From NCBI GenBank assembly GCA_910579935.1, contig CAJTVQ010000004.1, positions 77,981 to 141,980 of the forward strand: DNA of 64,000 bases, in the 5' to 3' direction. A program made the position numbers and the translations under genes. The notes below the pieces were generated by a model that worked only from the letters and a program-made list of their open reading frames with translations, ran no database searches and was not told the DNA's origin. Position 1 is the first letter of the stretch; each line of letters begins with the position of its first letter. This document shows positions 26,823-36,397 of the stretch, piece by piece. This DNA is from an uncultured Lachnospiraceae bacterium. Lineage in GTDB: Bacteria > Bacillota > Clostridia > Lachnospirales > Lachnospiraceae.

Positions 26823-26860
26823 AAAATCCCCAAGTTGTACATGTACAACTTGGGGATTTT
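26823..26860 (-). terminator. 38-base perfect palindrome, probable terminator of chemoreceptor gene
   Basis: The two 19-base halves (AAAATCCCCAAGTTGTACA and its exact complement) abut. As RNA they would form a 17-base stem with a CATG loop, ending in TTTT on the minus strand 11 bases past the chemoreceptor stop. Its centre (TTGTACATGTACAA) also resembles two AraR half-sites with wider spacing, so a second role as a protein-binding site is possible. Confidence 0.75.
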
Positions 26861-26870
26861 CATCTTATTC

Positions 26871-28673
26871 TTACTGCAACGTGTTTTCCAGTTTAAATTC
26901 TCCTACCATATCTTCCAACCGGCCGGTCAACCCCAGCAGCTTTCCGGTTGCATCAGAAACAGATTCCAGATTAGCGCTTTCCTCTGTTACCACGGCATTG
27001 ATCTCGTTAATCTCTATAACGCTTTCATCCGATACGTTCTGAATCTCACCCGCACTGGATACGGTATGTTCAATCTTTTCCATCAGGGTTTCCAGTTTGT
27101 CCATGATATCCTCAACCCTTCTGCCCACTTCTCCCGTACCGTCTTTGATCACCTCAAAGCTGCTGCGGGTTTCTGCCGTCATCTCATTCCCCTTCTGAAG
27201 ATGCTGAAGGCTTTCCGCCAGTTTATCATTCATATGTTCGGATTCATCCTGTATCTTCTGAATCATGCCGCCGATCTCCTTTGCCGCATTCTGCGAATCA
27301 TCCGCCAGCTTCCGGATTTCGTCTGCCACCACGGCAAACCCCCGTCCCGCTTCTCCCGCCCTTGCCGCCTCAATGGAAGCATTGAGCGACAGAAGATTGG
27401 TCTGGGAAGCAATCTCCGTAATGGAATTCAGGGCTTCTGTCATATGTCTCGTATTTTCGCTAAATCTCGCAAAAACATCCGTTACTTCCTGAATGGAATC
27501 ATTAATAACACTCAGCTGTTCTGTATAAGCAATGATTTTTCCCATTCCATTTTCCGCATTGATCTTCGTTTCTTCCGAATTGGTATAGATTTTTTCGGTA
27601 TTGGCAATGATTACTCCCGATACCTGTTCCATTTCCTGGATCTGCTCCGATATTTTTTTTACCTCATCCTGCTGCTTCTGCAGATGGAGCAGCATTTCCC
27701 CGACCGCCTCCGCAATCTGGGTACTGCCCTTGGAATTCTCTTCCACGCTTATATTCACGGTAGCGGTAGCCATTTTTAATTCCGCCACGCTTTCCAATAC
27801 CTGCTGCAAAATACCCGATATATTATTCTTCATCTTGTTAAACGCCAATGCCAAATGTCCGGTTTCATCCTTCGTCTTCACTACAATATCCGATCCTGAC
27901 AAATCCCCGTCCGCAATGACCGTAATCTTTCTCTTCAGCTCTTTAACAGGCTTCGTAATGTTTCTTGAAACCACTACCGCCACCATAAGCGATATAAGAA
28001 CAGCTGCCGCGACTACCACTATTAATGCGGAAAACAAATTTCGTGAATTTTCCTGTATCTTTTCCTGCAGGTCCTCACTTCTGCCAATCTCATATGTCAG
28101 CAGGTTATCCGCACTGGTTACCAGAAAGGAAGTAGATGCATCCAGCCGCGCCGCCTGTTCCGAGGCTAATGAGGAATAGTTCTCCCCGGAAATATCTACA
28201 ATTTCACCATACAATGTCACGAACTTATCCACTTCAGAAGCAAGGCTTGCCAGCTGATTTCTGTTCTGGTTATACTCCGGCTTATCTTCTATATTATTAC
28301 CGATATCCTCAATATACTGCTTCATGGTTTCCACTATTCCGGGATGACCGCTGTCCGCCACATTCCCGCCTGCCGCACACATATTCACAACCGTTCTCGC
28401 CACTTTGGTGCTGTTCGTTTTAATATATGTGATCTTACTGATATTTTCCAGTACATGCTCATACTGTTTATTATAATCCATGAATCGATTCATGGCAAAA
28501 GCGAGAAGTACGGAAAACAGAATGACAACTCCGAATATCAGCCCGTTGATTTTCATCCGTATTCCAATATTCCACGTTTTCTTTCCCTTCCCGTCTTTCT
28601 TTTCTATTTTTTTCATGCCTGCCTGATTTTTGTTTTCTGTTCTCTCTTCTTTCTTATTCCCCGCCCTTTTCAT
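26871..28673 (-). CDS. Methyl-accepting chemotaxis protein with extracellular sensor and HAMP
   Basis: A 600-residue chemoreceptor of classic topology. A lysine-rich cytoplasmic N-terminus of about 35 residues precedes membrane helix one (about 45-65). An extracellular helical sensor of about 130 residues follows, with membrane helix two near 215-237 and HAMP (VSRNITKPVKELKRKITVIADGDLSG). The signalling domain carries the tip IASQTNLLSLNASIEAARAG and GRGFAVVADEIRKLADDS around residues 425-465. It would signal through CheA/CheW. The basic N-terminal extension has several alternative ATGs (for example MKKIEKK or MKINGL), and no strong ribosome binding site decides between them. It lies next to the sugar-import operon, so an attractant linked to those sugars is plausible but unproven. 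Confidence 0.92.
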   Translation of the reverse strand: MKRAGNKKEERTENKNQAGMKKIEKKDGKGKKTWNIGIRMKINGLIFGVVILFSVLLAFAMNRFMDYNKQYEHVLENISKITYIKTNSTKVARTVVNMCAAGGNVADSGHPGIVETMKQYIEDIGNNIEDKPEYNQNRNQLASLASEVDKFVTLYGEIVDISGENYSSLASEQAARLDASTSFLVTSADNLLTYEIGRSEDLQEKIQENSRNLFSALIVVVAAAVLISLMVAVVVSRNITKPVKELKRKITVIADGDLSGSDIVVKTKDETGHLALAFNKMKNNISGILQQVLESVAELKMATATVNISVEENSKGSTQIAEAVGEMLLHLQKQQDEVKKISEQIQEMEQVSGVIIANTEKIYTNSEETKINAENGMGKIIAYTEQLSVINDSIQEVTDVFARFSENTRHMTEALNSITEIASQTNLLSLNASIEAARAGEAGRGFAVVADEIRKLADDSQNAAKEIGGMIQKIQDESEHMNDKLAESLQHLQKGNEMTAETRSSFEVIKDGTGEVGRRVEDIMDKLETLMEKIEHTVSSAGEIQNVSDESVIEINEINAVVTEESANLESVSDATGKLLGLTGRLEDMVGEFKLENTLQ

Positions 28674-28988
28674 CCTAAGCCCCGCCTTTCCTGTGCTTGC
28701 TTCTTTTCTATTTCCGCCTCTGTTCGTTTCCCTGTCATTTTCTCAGGTTTTATTCTTTGTTGTTCGTACAATTTAATCTTCTTGTCTTCCCAGGACACTA
28801 TATTTTGTGGTTCATTCTTCTCGTTTAACTATATATTTTATACAATACGCCCCTTATTCTTCCGTCATTTTTATATTGTTTTAATCCTTTTTTATATATT
28901 TTTTAGTTATTATGTATATGATATGCTATTTATTGCCTCTTGTCAATGTTTATAACACAAAATGTGCACAGTCCGACGGTTGTTCTAT

Positions 28989-29006
28989 ACTTGTATGTAT
29001 ACAAGT
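28989..29006. promoter_or_regulatory. Palindromic operator ACTTGTAT-GT-ATACAAGT
   Basis: Two exact inverted eight-base arms around GT, 74 bases before the DUF885 start and 316 bases before the divergent chemoreceptor start. The arms match GntR-family operator half-sites and contain the TACAAGTT word found before the YtfQ operon. The rest of the 406-base gap (28674-29079) is AT-rich with no gene I can support. Confidence 0.5.
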
Positions 29007-29079
29007 TTGGCAATAAGGATTCTCTCATTTTTACCCGGCCTATATCATATATTAAAAGAAACAACATCAGGTAATTCCA

Positions 29080-30945
29080 TTGAAAAAATTCTATTTTCCC
29101 AATCTTACCAAACGGCGCAGAGCCATATTATGCACGATCCTGTCCCTGCTTTTTCTCTCCGTCTTTGTATTCTTTTTTACCGGCAGAGATACCAGGGCTT
29201 TCCGGGATTTCTGCAGTAATTTTTTCCTTTCCGAATTGGAGGGCAATACCCTGAATATGCATTATACTGTCGCATACCCTTCCAATTACGGTTTAGCTTC
29301 CTATTCCCCCGTCCTCCCTTCCTATTCACGGGAACGGCAGGAGAACTCCAGCCGGGAACTCGTCTCTTCCCTGAAGTTCCTGCACGGCCTGAACGAGCGA
29401 AAGCTAAACGACAGCGACTCCTATACATACCGGCTTCTGCTGTCTTATTTGGAAAACGAACAAGAGGGAATGGAGTTGTACTACTATTCCAATCCCCTTT
29501 CCCCATCCTCCGGCACACAATCCCAGCTTCCCATTCTGTTAGCAGAATACACCTTCCGCTGCAAACAGGATGTTGAAGATTATCTGGAACTGCTGGACCA
29601 AACCGACACTTACTTTGAAGGTATTGCCAACTATCTGAAAGACCAGTCCGCCGAAGGTCTTTTCATGCCTGACTATTCCGTGGATAAAGTCATCCGGCAA
29701 TGCGATACCATAATGGACGCCGCACTGCTGGAATCAGAAACCCATTTCCTCAATACCACCTTTGAAGACCGTCTTGACACACTGATGGATAAAGGACTCC
29801 TGACAGAAGAAGAGAAAGCGCGCTACCTGTCTGAAAATTCCCGCCTGCTGACAACGGTGATGCTTCCTGCCTATCAAAAACTGGGGGACGAACTCCTGCT
29901 TTTAAAAGGAAGCGGCACCAACGAAAATGGCCTCTCCCACTACCCGGACGGCCAAAAATACTATTGCTATTTAATGCGTTCCAATACCGGCTCCTATCGG
30001 GATATCGAAGAAATTAAGATGATGCTGTTCCGCGATTTTAACAGCAATCTGGAGGCTCTTTCTGCTCTTTTGCAGAAAAACCCGCATCTTACCGCGCTGC
30101 CGGATACCGAAACCTTTACATACACAAAACCGGCGGATATGTTAAAAAATCTTCAACAGAAAATATCCGATGACTTCCCGGCCCTTACGGAAGTGACGCA
30201 GGGCGAAATGCCTGTCTGCACCATAAAATTCATTTCCAAAAGCCTGGAAGATTATTGCAGCCCTGCCTTTTACCTGACGCCGCCCCTGGACGATATCCGT
30301 GAAAATGTCATCTATATTAATCAGAAGGACAATCCGAAGGGCGTGGAGCTTTACACGACTCTGGCCCATGAAGGTTACCCCGGCCATTTATATCAGACCG
30401 TTTACAGCGAGCTTTACTCGCAAAAAACCAACGCGGCTCCCATTCGTTCCATACTGAATTACGGCGGCTATGTGGAAGGCTGGGCTATGTACGTGGAACT
30501 GAAATCCTATGACTATGCAAAAGTCCTCATGAAAGAAGAAATGCCGGATGCCGAAACACTATATGAAGTTTACAAACTGGACCGTCAGATCCAGCTCTGT
30601 CTGTACTCTCTGGCCGATATCGCCATCCATTATGAAGGCGCCGGCTACAGCCAGATATACCAAATGTTTTCCTCCGTAGGCATATCCTCGCCTGCTGCCA
30701 CCCGCTCCATCTACGAATATATTGTAGAAGAACCGACCACTTATCTGAAATACTATCTCGGCTATCTGGAAATACTGGACTTAAAAAAAGAAGCACGGCA
30801 GCTATGGGGAAACGCCTACAGCGACTACCGTTTCCATAAATTTTATCTGGAGAACGGACCGGCAGATTTTACCAATCTGCATCTGCAGTTAAAAAAAGCA
30901 GCAGCCTTCGGCAATTTTGCCCTTGGCTGCTGTCTGCTGTCTTAG
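29080..30945 (+). CDS. DUF885 family metalloprotein, membrane-anchored
   Basis: A 621-residue protein with a basic N-terminus and a single hydrophobic segment at about 14-33 (ILCTILSLLFLSVFVFFF), consistent with an uncleaved anchor or signal sequence, so the body is probably extracellular. The main part is DUF885, with the zinc-type motif HEGYPGHLYQ near residue 430 and EGWAMYVE about 35 residues later, an arrangement like gluzincin peptidases. Peptidase activity is therefore plausible but not established for the family. The only start in a sensible place is a TTG at 29080 with CAGGT upstream. Its stop codon overlaps that of the convergent M3 peptidase gene (TTAG shared at 30942-30945). Confidence 0.85.
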   Translation: MKKFYFPNLTKRRRAILCTILSLLFLSVFVFFFTGRDTRAFRDFCSNFFLSELEGNTLNMHYTVAYPSNYGLASYSPVLPSYSRERQENSSRELVSSLKFLHGLNERKLNDSDSYTYRLLLSYLENEQEGMELYYYSNPLSPSSGTQSQLPILLAEYTFRCKQDVEDYLELLDQTDTYFEGIANYLKDQSAEGLFMPDYSVDKVIRQCDTIMDAALLESETHFLNTTFEDRLDTLMDKGLLTEEEKARYLSENSRLLTTVMLPAYQKLGDELLLLKGSGTNENGLSHYPDGQKYYCYLMRSNTGSYRDIEEIKMMLFRDFNSNLEALSALLQKNPHLTALPDTETFTYTKPADMLKNLQQKISDDFPALTEVTQGEMPVCTIKFISKSLEDYCSPAFYLTPPLDDIRENVIYINQKDNPKGVELYTTLAHEGYPGHLYQTVYSELYSQKTNAAPIRSILNYGGYVEGWAMYVELKSYDYAKVLMKEEMPDAETLYEVYKLDRQIQLCLYSLADIAIHYEGAGYSQIYQMFSSVGISSPAATRSIYEYIVEEPTTYLKYYLGYLEILDLKKEARQLWGNAYSDYRFHKFYLENGPADFTNLHLQLKKAAAFGNFALGCCLLS

Positions 30946-32627
30946 CTTATTTTTTTATCCAGTTCCCCTACGATCTTCTGCAGGCATCCATCCTCAAACG
31001 GACTTTCGAGCCCCACCTCTTTCAGCATATCCGTAAAGAATCCCGAAGCAGAGAGCCGGCACAATTTCAGATAACTCTGCCATGCCTTATCGTAGTCCTC
31101 ATCCATCATTACCTTATACTCAAATGCACAGGTCTGTGCGAGACAGTAATCAATATAATAGAACGGATAACGGTAAATATGATGCTGTTTCTGCCAGAAT
31201 CCTCCATTTTCAAAATATGCATCTCCTTCATAATCCATATGAGGCCGGTATACGCTTTCCAGTTTCATCCATTCCTGCCGTCTTTGCTCCGGCGTCAGCT
31301 CAGGATTGGCATATACGATATGCTGGAACTCATCCACCATACAGCCATAAGGAATGAAGATGGCCGCGTCTTCCAGCTGCATGATCCGGTAGTCTTCCGC
31401 CCTGTCGCCGAAAAACAGTTCAAACCATTTTCCGGTAAAGAATTCCATGGACATAGAATGGATTTCGGCCGTTTCCATCGTAATATCCCAATGCTCCTGT
31501 ATCGGGTCTTTCGCTGACAGATATCCCTGGAATGCGTGCCCGCACTCATGGGTGATCACATCCACATCGCCGCTTGTTCCGTTGAAATTAGCAAAGATAA
31601 AAGGCGCCCCGTACTCCGGCAGCGAGGTCATGTATCCTCCCGCCTTCTTTGTTTTCCTGCCCAGCACATCGAACAGCTCATTCTCCATCATGAAATCAAA
31701 AAACTCTTTTGTCTCCGCAGACATTTCCGAATACATCTTCTGTCCCGCACGTACAATTTCCTCCGGCGTACCTATGGGAGCAGGATTTCCGTTCTGGAAA
31801 AATACCGATTCGTCAATGTAGGACAGCTTGTCGAGCCCCAGGCGCCTGCGCCGTCTGTCATGCATCTTCTCCGCAAACGGAACAAAGTACTCCTTCACCT
31901 GCCTCCTGTAGTTTTCCACCATGCCCTGATCATAGCAGTTGCGGTTCATCCGGTAATAACCCAGTTCGATATAGTTCTCATATCCCATCTGTCTGGCCTG
32001 CTCCGTCCGGTTCTTTACCAGCTTATCAAATATCTCATCCAGCTCCCCTGCCCATGATGCAAAAAATGCGCTGTACTTTTCATACGCCTTTTTCCTGACA
32101 CTCCTGTCATTGCTTGTGAGGTACGGCCTTAACAGGGAAAGATTCAATGTATCACCCTCCCACTCAATCTTCGCACCTGCAATGATCTTGTCATATCTTG
32201 TCTTAAGGGCATTTTCCTCCTGCATAAGCGGAATCAGCTTCTCATCAAAGGACTTCAGTTCCAGCTCCATATTTTTGAATGCGACTTTTCCGATTTTACC
32301 TTCCAGATATTCTCTGTAAGGGGACTCATATAACGCCTTTTTATATTCCACCGTAAGATTCGCCAGCTTCGGCTCTATCTCATCATAGTACTCCTTTTCC
32401 CTGCCGTAAAATTCGTCCGCCGTATCAATGTCATAACGGATATGGGCAATGGTCATCATCGTGACCGTCTTATTACTCAGGGCATAATATTTCTTATGCA
32501 CCTCAAATTGTTCTTCACCGCTCTTTGCCGCTTTAAACTCTTCAATAATTTTACGGTATTCCTTCTCTGCGTCCTCATACACCACCCTTTTATAAGGCAG
32601 GTCTTTAAACTTCATCATTTCAGCCAT
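30942..32627 (-). CDS. M3 family oligoendopeptidase
   Basis: A 561-residue cytoplasmic zinc peptidase of the thimet oligopeptidase/PepF clan. The metal site is VITHECGHAFQGYLS near residue 360, with the third ligand glutamate in MTMETAEIHSMSMEF about 25 residues later. There is no signal peptide. It would cleave short peptides to feed amino acid metabolism. The ribosome binding site GGAGGAATAG lies inside the last codons of the upstream MarR gene, two bases after whose stop this ATG begins, so the pair is an operon. The 3' end converges on the DUF885 gene with overlapping stops. Confidence 0.93.
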   Translation of the reverse strand: MAEMMKFKDLPYKRVVYEDAEKEYRKIIEEFKAAKSGEEQFEVHKKYYALSNKTVTMMTIAHIRYDIDTADEFYGREKEYYDEIEPKLANLTVEYKKALYESPYREYLEGKIGKVAFKNMELELKSFDEKLIPLMQEENALKTRYDKIIAGAKIEWEGDTLNLSLLRPYLTSNDRSVRKKAYEKYSAFFASWAGELDEIFDKLVKNRTEQARQMGYENYIELGYYRMNRNCYDQGMVENYRRQVKEYFVPFAEKMHDRRRRRLGLDKLSYIDESVFFQNGNPAPIGTPEEIVRAGQKMYSEMSAETKEFFDFMMENELFDVLGRKTKKAGGYMTSLPEYGAPFIFANFNGTSGDVDVITHECGHAFQGYLSAKDPIQEHWDITMETAEIHSMSMEFFTGKWFELFFGDRAEDYRIMQLEDAAIFIPYGCMVDEFQHIVYANPELTPEQRRQEWMKLESVYRPHMDYEGDAYFENGGFWQKQHHIYRYPFYYIDYCLAQTCAFEYKVMMDEDYDKAWQSYLKLCRLSASGFFTDMLKEVGLESPFEDGCLQKIVGELDKKIS

Positions 32628-32629
32628 AT

Positions 32630-33091
32630 CTATTCCTCCTTTTTTAAGTTCCGTTTACTCTTTTCCCCAAAAAAATCATTCAGATCCTTCAACGCTTTTT
32701 CCAACACCCCTTTCTCACCATCATTCAGCCGTGATACGATCGCCTCTATCATCTCTTCGTGGAATCTTTGGTGATGTGCATAGACCCGTTTCCCATGTCC
32801 CGACAAAGATACTAAAACGACACGCCTGTCTTCTTCGCTCCTCACCCGTTCCACAAAACCCCGCTTCACCAGACTGTTTACCGATATGGTCAGGGTTCCC
32901 GTAGTAACTCCAAGTGCTTTGGCAACTGCCGTCATATTTTTAGGGCAGTCGATGCCGATCGCTTCGATGACATGCATGTCATTTGATGTAATATCCTTAT
33001 ATTCTTCCGTTTTTACCGCCTGTTCCTCGATACTGTTGATATTCCGGAACAGTTTTACCAATACTTCATTTAATCTTTGTCTTATCTCCAC
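32630..33091 (-). CDS. MarR family transcriptional regulator
   Basis: A 153-residue winged-helix regulator. The DNA-binding part is visible as NMTAVAKALGVTTGTLTISVNSLVKRGFVERVRSEEDRRVVLVSLS, including the wing with the DRR motif typical of MarR. Helices on both sides form the dimer interface. The C-terminus (KKEE) contains the ribosome binding site of the peptidase gene that follows, so the regulator is co-transcribed with an M3 oligopeptidase and may control its own operon. The ligand is unknown. Confidence 0.9.
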   Translation of the reverse strand: MEIRQRLNEVLVKLFRNINSIEEQAVKTEEYKDITSNDMHVIEAIGIDCPKNMTAVAKALGVTTGTLTISVNSLVKRGFVERVRSEEDRRVVLVSLSGHGKRVYAHHQRFHEEMIEAIVSRLNDGEKGVLEKALKDLNDFFGEKSKRNLKKEE

Positions 33092-33166
33092 GGTATCACA
33101 CTCCGTATTCGTCTATTCTATCCTTTCCTAATGTTGACGGTTATATGGAATAGTATACCATGTTTT

Positions 33167-34357
33167 TTATTTGACGGTCAAACTTTTTATACCGGTTAAA
33201 AAATCCTCGCGTCCCTTATCCGCTTCTATCACTTTATAAACTGCCTTTCTCCTCTCCAATCCCGATTTCCACTCATTTATATCAGCTGTTATCCCGTCTT
33301 TCTTTTTGATGTCTTCCATCATTTCCATCAGCATATCATAATTTTCATTCGATTCTTCATCCAGGGCAATCCACCAGTTGGTTTCCGGATTGTTTTCATC
33401 CGCATAGCCGATGCCTCCGGCATGGGTATATAAAATCCCTGTTTCAGTCCGGTGGCACAGCCCTTCGATTTCCAGGGCCGCATAAAATTCCGCCATTTCA
33501 TCGCTCTGTACCAGATTCGGATACTCTCCCCTGTAAATCTGCACCAGACGTTCATAGGCAGCCATGTCCTCCCTGCTCCGGAACAGTATATGCGCAGACC
33601 TGCCCTTCATTCCGTCACGAATCATGATTTCAATCCCCGTTTCCTCATTCGTCTCAAAAGAATACCCTGCCAGTATTCCCGCTTTCAGACTGTCTACACC
33701 GAAATACTGCGCCATCATGGACACCAGCGTACTGTCCGCTTCCAAAATACTGCCCATCTGCTCATAGGCTCCGCCGGGTATGAGAAACATCCTGCCAGAT
33801 GCCCTGTCCTGCCGCAGGCTGCACCCTTCCTCCGCAAATTTATATACCATGCCTGTTTTTTTATCCGTAATACTAAAAAGCCCGTCTCCTTCCGGCTGGA
33901 TACTATAATATTCATTATCCAAAGCAACACGTTCTCCGCTGCCTATCTGACTGCTCAGTTCGCCGCCATGAAAAACTTTTCCTCTCTGCATCTTAATTCC
34001 GAGAAGTTCCTCCAGCATTTCTTCCGTAATGGAGTTATCCTTCTTTTTCTTTACAAGCAGCTCTGCATCTTCCTCTTCCGCACGGACACGCTCCTGCATA
34101 TCATCAATGGCCCTGTCCACGTTTTTCATCAGTTTATTCCACTGTTTATATGTAAACGAAGCCGCTCCTATGGGAATCGAAGGCTCAGTTTCCCCTTTGC
34201 GGACTTTTTCCACAATCTCTTCCTTCCGCTTTGCGATCGCGTCCATCCATTCATTGACGCCGTCTTCCTGCTCCGCACTGTCCGCTTTCCGTTTATTCCC
34301 GCCGTACTCATATCCTGCACCGTAAGATGCGCCATATGTATCAGAAATTCCGTTCAT
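33167..34357 (-). CDS. Uncharacterised protein of sigma factor operon (third)
   Basis: A 396-residue soluble protein that I do not recognise. No signal peptide or membrane segment is visible. The N-terminus is rich in Gly, Ser and Tyr (MNGISDTYGASYGAGYEYGG), followed by a charged helical region with likely coiled coil near residues 55-125 and a mixed C-terminal half. The start at 34357 is decided by GAGGAGGAACGGA immediately upstream; a longer frame exists. It overlaps the previous gene by 17 bases, so the two are translationally coupled. Short NGIS-type openings recur in the neighbouring proteins, suggesting shared origin or common targeting. Function unknown. Confidence 0.75.
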   Translation of the reverse strand: MNGISDTYGASYGAGYEYGGNKRKADSAEQEDGVNEWMDAIAKRKEEIVEKVRKGETEPSIPIGAASFTYKQWNKLMKNVDRAIDDMQERVRAEEEDAELLVKKKKDNSITEEMLEELLGIKMQRGKVFHGGELSSQIGSGERVALDNEYYSIQPEGDGLFSITDKKTGMVYKFAEEGCSLRQDRASGRMFLIPGGAYEQMGSILEADSTLVSMMAQYFGVDSLKAGILAGYSFETNEETGIEIMIRDGMKGRSAHILFRSREDMAAYERLVQIYRGEYPNLVQSDEMAEFYAALEIEGLCHRTETGILYTHAGGIGYADENNPETNWWIALDEESNENYDMLMEMMEDIKKKDGITADINEWKSGLERRKAVYKVIEADKGREDFLTGIKSLTVK

Positions 34358-35783
34358 TCCGTTCCTCCTCCCTCTGTCCGGCCAATTCAGGAATCGGTCC
34401 GTACCATGCACCGGTTCCGCCGTCTTCCTCCTCGCCCAACAGCAGCGCCAGCTGCCAGTCCTTCAGTTTAAAGGTTCCTTCTTCTTCCCCATTCAGTCCA
34501 TAGCCGTTAAAACCGCCGGCATTCCCGTTTTCCTTCGCTGCTTTCTCTGCTGCTTCGGCACTGTCTGCATATTGCTGGTCATTGCTCTTGCCGATTCCGT
34601 CTTCCATTTCCTCGGCTTCTTTCTTCATCTCCTGAATTTTGGCGTCCATCTTTAAAGCCCTCAGGATTCTATTTATATCTTCTGGAGAAAACATACCGAT
34701 GGCGCGTCCCAAAGAGCCTATGCAGTCACGGTTGACCATCAGGCATCCTCCCTCGCTCAGGGGAATGCGGATGACATTATTCAGATTGCTCACATCTCCC
34801 AGGCACAGCCAGTTCTTTTCTTTATTTGTGGTAAAAATGACCCCGTTATATTCAATGACTCCATTTTCATCCGCAAGATAGGAATAAGGTCCCCCTTCCC
34901 CTTTCTTCGGCACGGCAGACGGATACTTTTCCATTTCCGTTTCAAGCATTTCATCGCTCAATCCGAATTCATCGCGCAGAAGTTCTTTCATGGCCCCGCG
35001 CCGCCACGCAGCTTCTCTCTCCCATACTTTACTGCCTTCGGCAAACGCTCCCTCGACGCTGAGCTGACCGTCCGTTTCCTTAAACTTCGTTCCGTTCACC
35101 GTAAACCCTTTTGAAAGATTGATACCGGTCTGCGCCACAAGAGCCATTACATCCTGCGTCGTCTCATCTCCCAGCATGGAAACCGAGAGATTAAAGCATC
35201 CCCTGTTCGCGGTTTTCACGAATTCATTCATGGCATCCGCCATTTTTTCCGCATAGGCATCATCTTCCCGGCCGCCTTTTCCATAAGAATTTTTATCCAC
35301 ATAAACTCCGTCTTTCCCTACTTCTATCTTATAACCGTTCTTCAGGGTAAATACATCCCCCGGCACGATCGAAGCGCTGTTCGTCTCCCGGTCATAACCT
35401 GTCTTTTCAGGAAACATATAATCCCACGTACCGTTAAAGGTTCCCGGCAGGCAAAACGCTGCCATTTGCCGGAACACTTCCTGTTCTCCTACATATACAG
35501 CCGCTTCCAGCTCATTTTCCTTGACATAGGTAATCTCATATACGCCCACCTGACCATCCACCTGCTCATATCTGTCCCATCTGTTTCCGGTCTGGCCCTG
35601 CATCCTCAGAAATGTTTCCAGCAGGCTTTTCTGCTGCTTCTCAAAATCCGCCAGACGCACCTGGGATGTCTCTTCATTCAGGCTGTCCGCAATTGCTTCC
35701 CCGCCTTTATCCTTGGATGTGAATTTTCCCGTAGAAGCATTGTAATAATAAGTCTGTGTGTACCCGATTCCACTGATCGCCAT
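34341..35783 (-). CDS. Uncharacterised protein of sigma factor operon (second)
   Basis: A 480-residue protein with no recognised domain, signal peptide or membrane helix. It opens MAISGIGYTQTYYYNASTGKF, a polar Tyr/Ser/Thr-rich stretch. The middle part (residues ~150-330) looks globular, and residues ~350-440 are charged and alanine-rich (EEMEDGIGKSNDQQ, AEAAEKAAKENG), probably coiled or disordered. It overlaps both neighbours: one base shared with the upstream gene's stop region and 17 bases with the next. The arrangement implies a fixed-ratio set of proteins made under one sigma factor's operon. What the protein does is unknown. Confidence 0.75.
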   Translation of the reverse strand: MAISGIGYTQTYYYNASTGKFTSKDKGGEAIADSLNEETSQVRLADFEKQQKSLLETFLRMQGQTGNRWDRYEQVDGQVGVYEITYVKENELEAAVYVGEQEVFRQMAAFCLPGTFNGTWDYMFPEKTGYDRETNSASIVPGDVFTLKNGYKIEVGKDGVYVDKNSYGKGGREDDAYAEKMADAMNEFVKTANRGCFNLSVSMLGDETTQDVMALVAQTGINLSKGFTVNGTKFKETDGQLSVEGAFAEGSKVWEREAAWRRGAMKELLRDEFGLSDEMLETEMEKYPSAVPKKGEGGPYSYLADENGVIEYNGVIFTTNKEKNWLCLGDVSNLNNVIRIPLSEGGCLMVNRDCIGSLGRAIGMFSPEDINRILRALKMDAKIQEMKKEAEEMEDGIGKSNDQQYADSAEAAEKAAKENGNAGGFNGYGLNGEEEGTFKLKDWQLALLLGEEEDGGTGAWYGPIPELAGQREEERNERNF

Positions 35784-36391
35784 TATATTTCCTCCCTGTC
35801 ATACACCGCCGCGTAAGCGATTCTTTCCATCACATTACGGCTGTCTTTCTGCAGCCCCGCCCCATTAAACAGGCAGGCTTTCATCGTTCCCTCTTCATCT
35901 TTCATTTCTACATAGATTCGGCAGCCGCCGGCACCGTCTCCGGCTTCATCCGCCTCCAGCTTCGCCTTCAGGGTATAACCTTCCAGCACATTGATTTCCA
36001 CCTTGTCACATTCACTGTAGGAGAGTCTCCGGACTTCCACTTCCTTTACCTCTGCGGGTTCCCGGCCCCGCTCCACTCGGATACTGATTCCCTCGGCCTT
36101 ATTGGCGCCGAAACCCGTATCCTTATTGGAAATAGCACCGCAGTCCGGCCGTCTTGTATGATCCGGCCAGCCGCTTTCACTATTTATTTCCTGGACAGCC
36201 GCCTCTGCACGGTTCTCCGCATTCATGCTCTTTTGCAGACTGTCCTGAAAACTCTCTTCCGCCACCTTGTTCCGGTCCGTTTTGCATATGCCTTCACCCT
36301 GGCCCTTCTGCCTTGTTTTTCCTGGCGCATCGCTGATACCGTTTATATTTGTCCTGTTTTTCCCTAATTCGTTAATCTGCATCCCTGCCAC
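35783..36391 (-). CDS. Uncharacterised protein of sigma factor operon (first)
   Basis: A 202-residue protein without recognised domain or membrane segment. The first half is polar and likely disordered (MQINELGKNRTNINGISDAPGK and onward). The second half (residues ~105-200) has alternating beta-like segments such as VEVRRLSYSECDKVEINVLEGYTLKAKLE and CRIYVEMKDEEGTMKACLF. It starts six bases after the sigma factor gene. An anti-sigma factor would be expected in that position, but no membrane span or zinc anti-sigma motif is visible, so I do not call it one. It begins an apparently coupled series of three unknowns. Confidence 0.7.
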   Translation of the reverse strand: MAGMQINELGKNRTNINGISDAPGKTRQKGQGEGICKTDRNKVAEESFQDSLQKSMNAENRAEAAVQEINSESGWPDHTRRPDCGAISNKDTGFGANKAEGISIRVERGREPAEVKEVEVRRLSYSECDKVEINVLEGYTLKAKLEADEAGDGAGGCRIYVEMKDEEGTMKACLFNGAGLQKDSRNVMERIAYAAVYDREEI

Positions 36392-36397
36392 CTTCTT

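Noticed and set aside
36154..36391. An anti-sigma factor next to the ECF sigma factor
   Set aside because: The adjacent protein has no membrane span or zinc-binding anti-sigma motif, so position alone does not justify the call.
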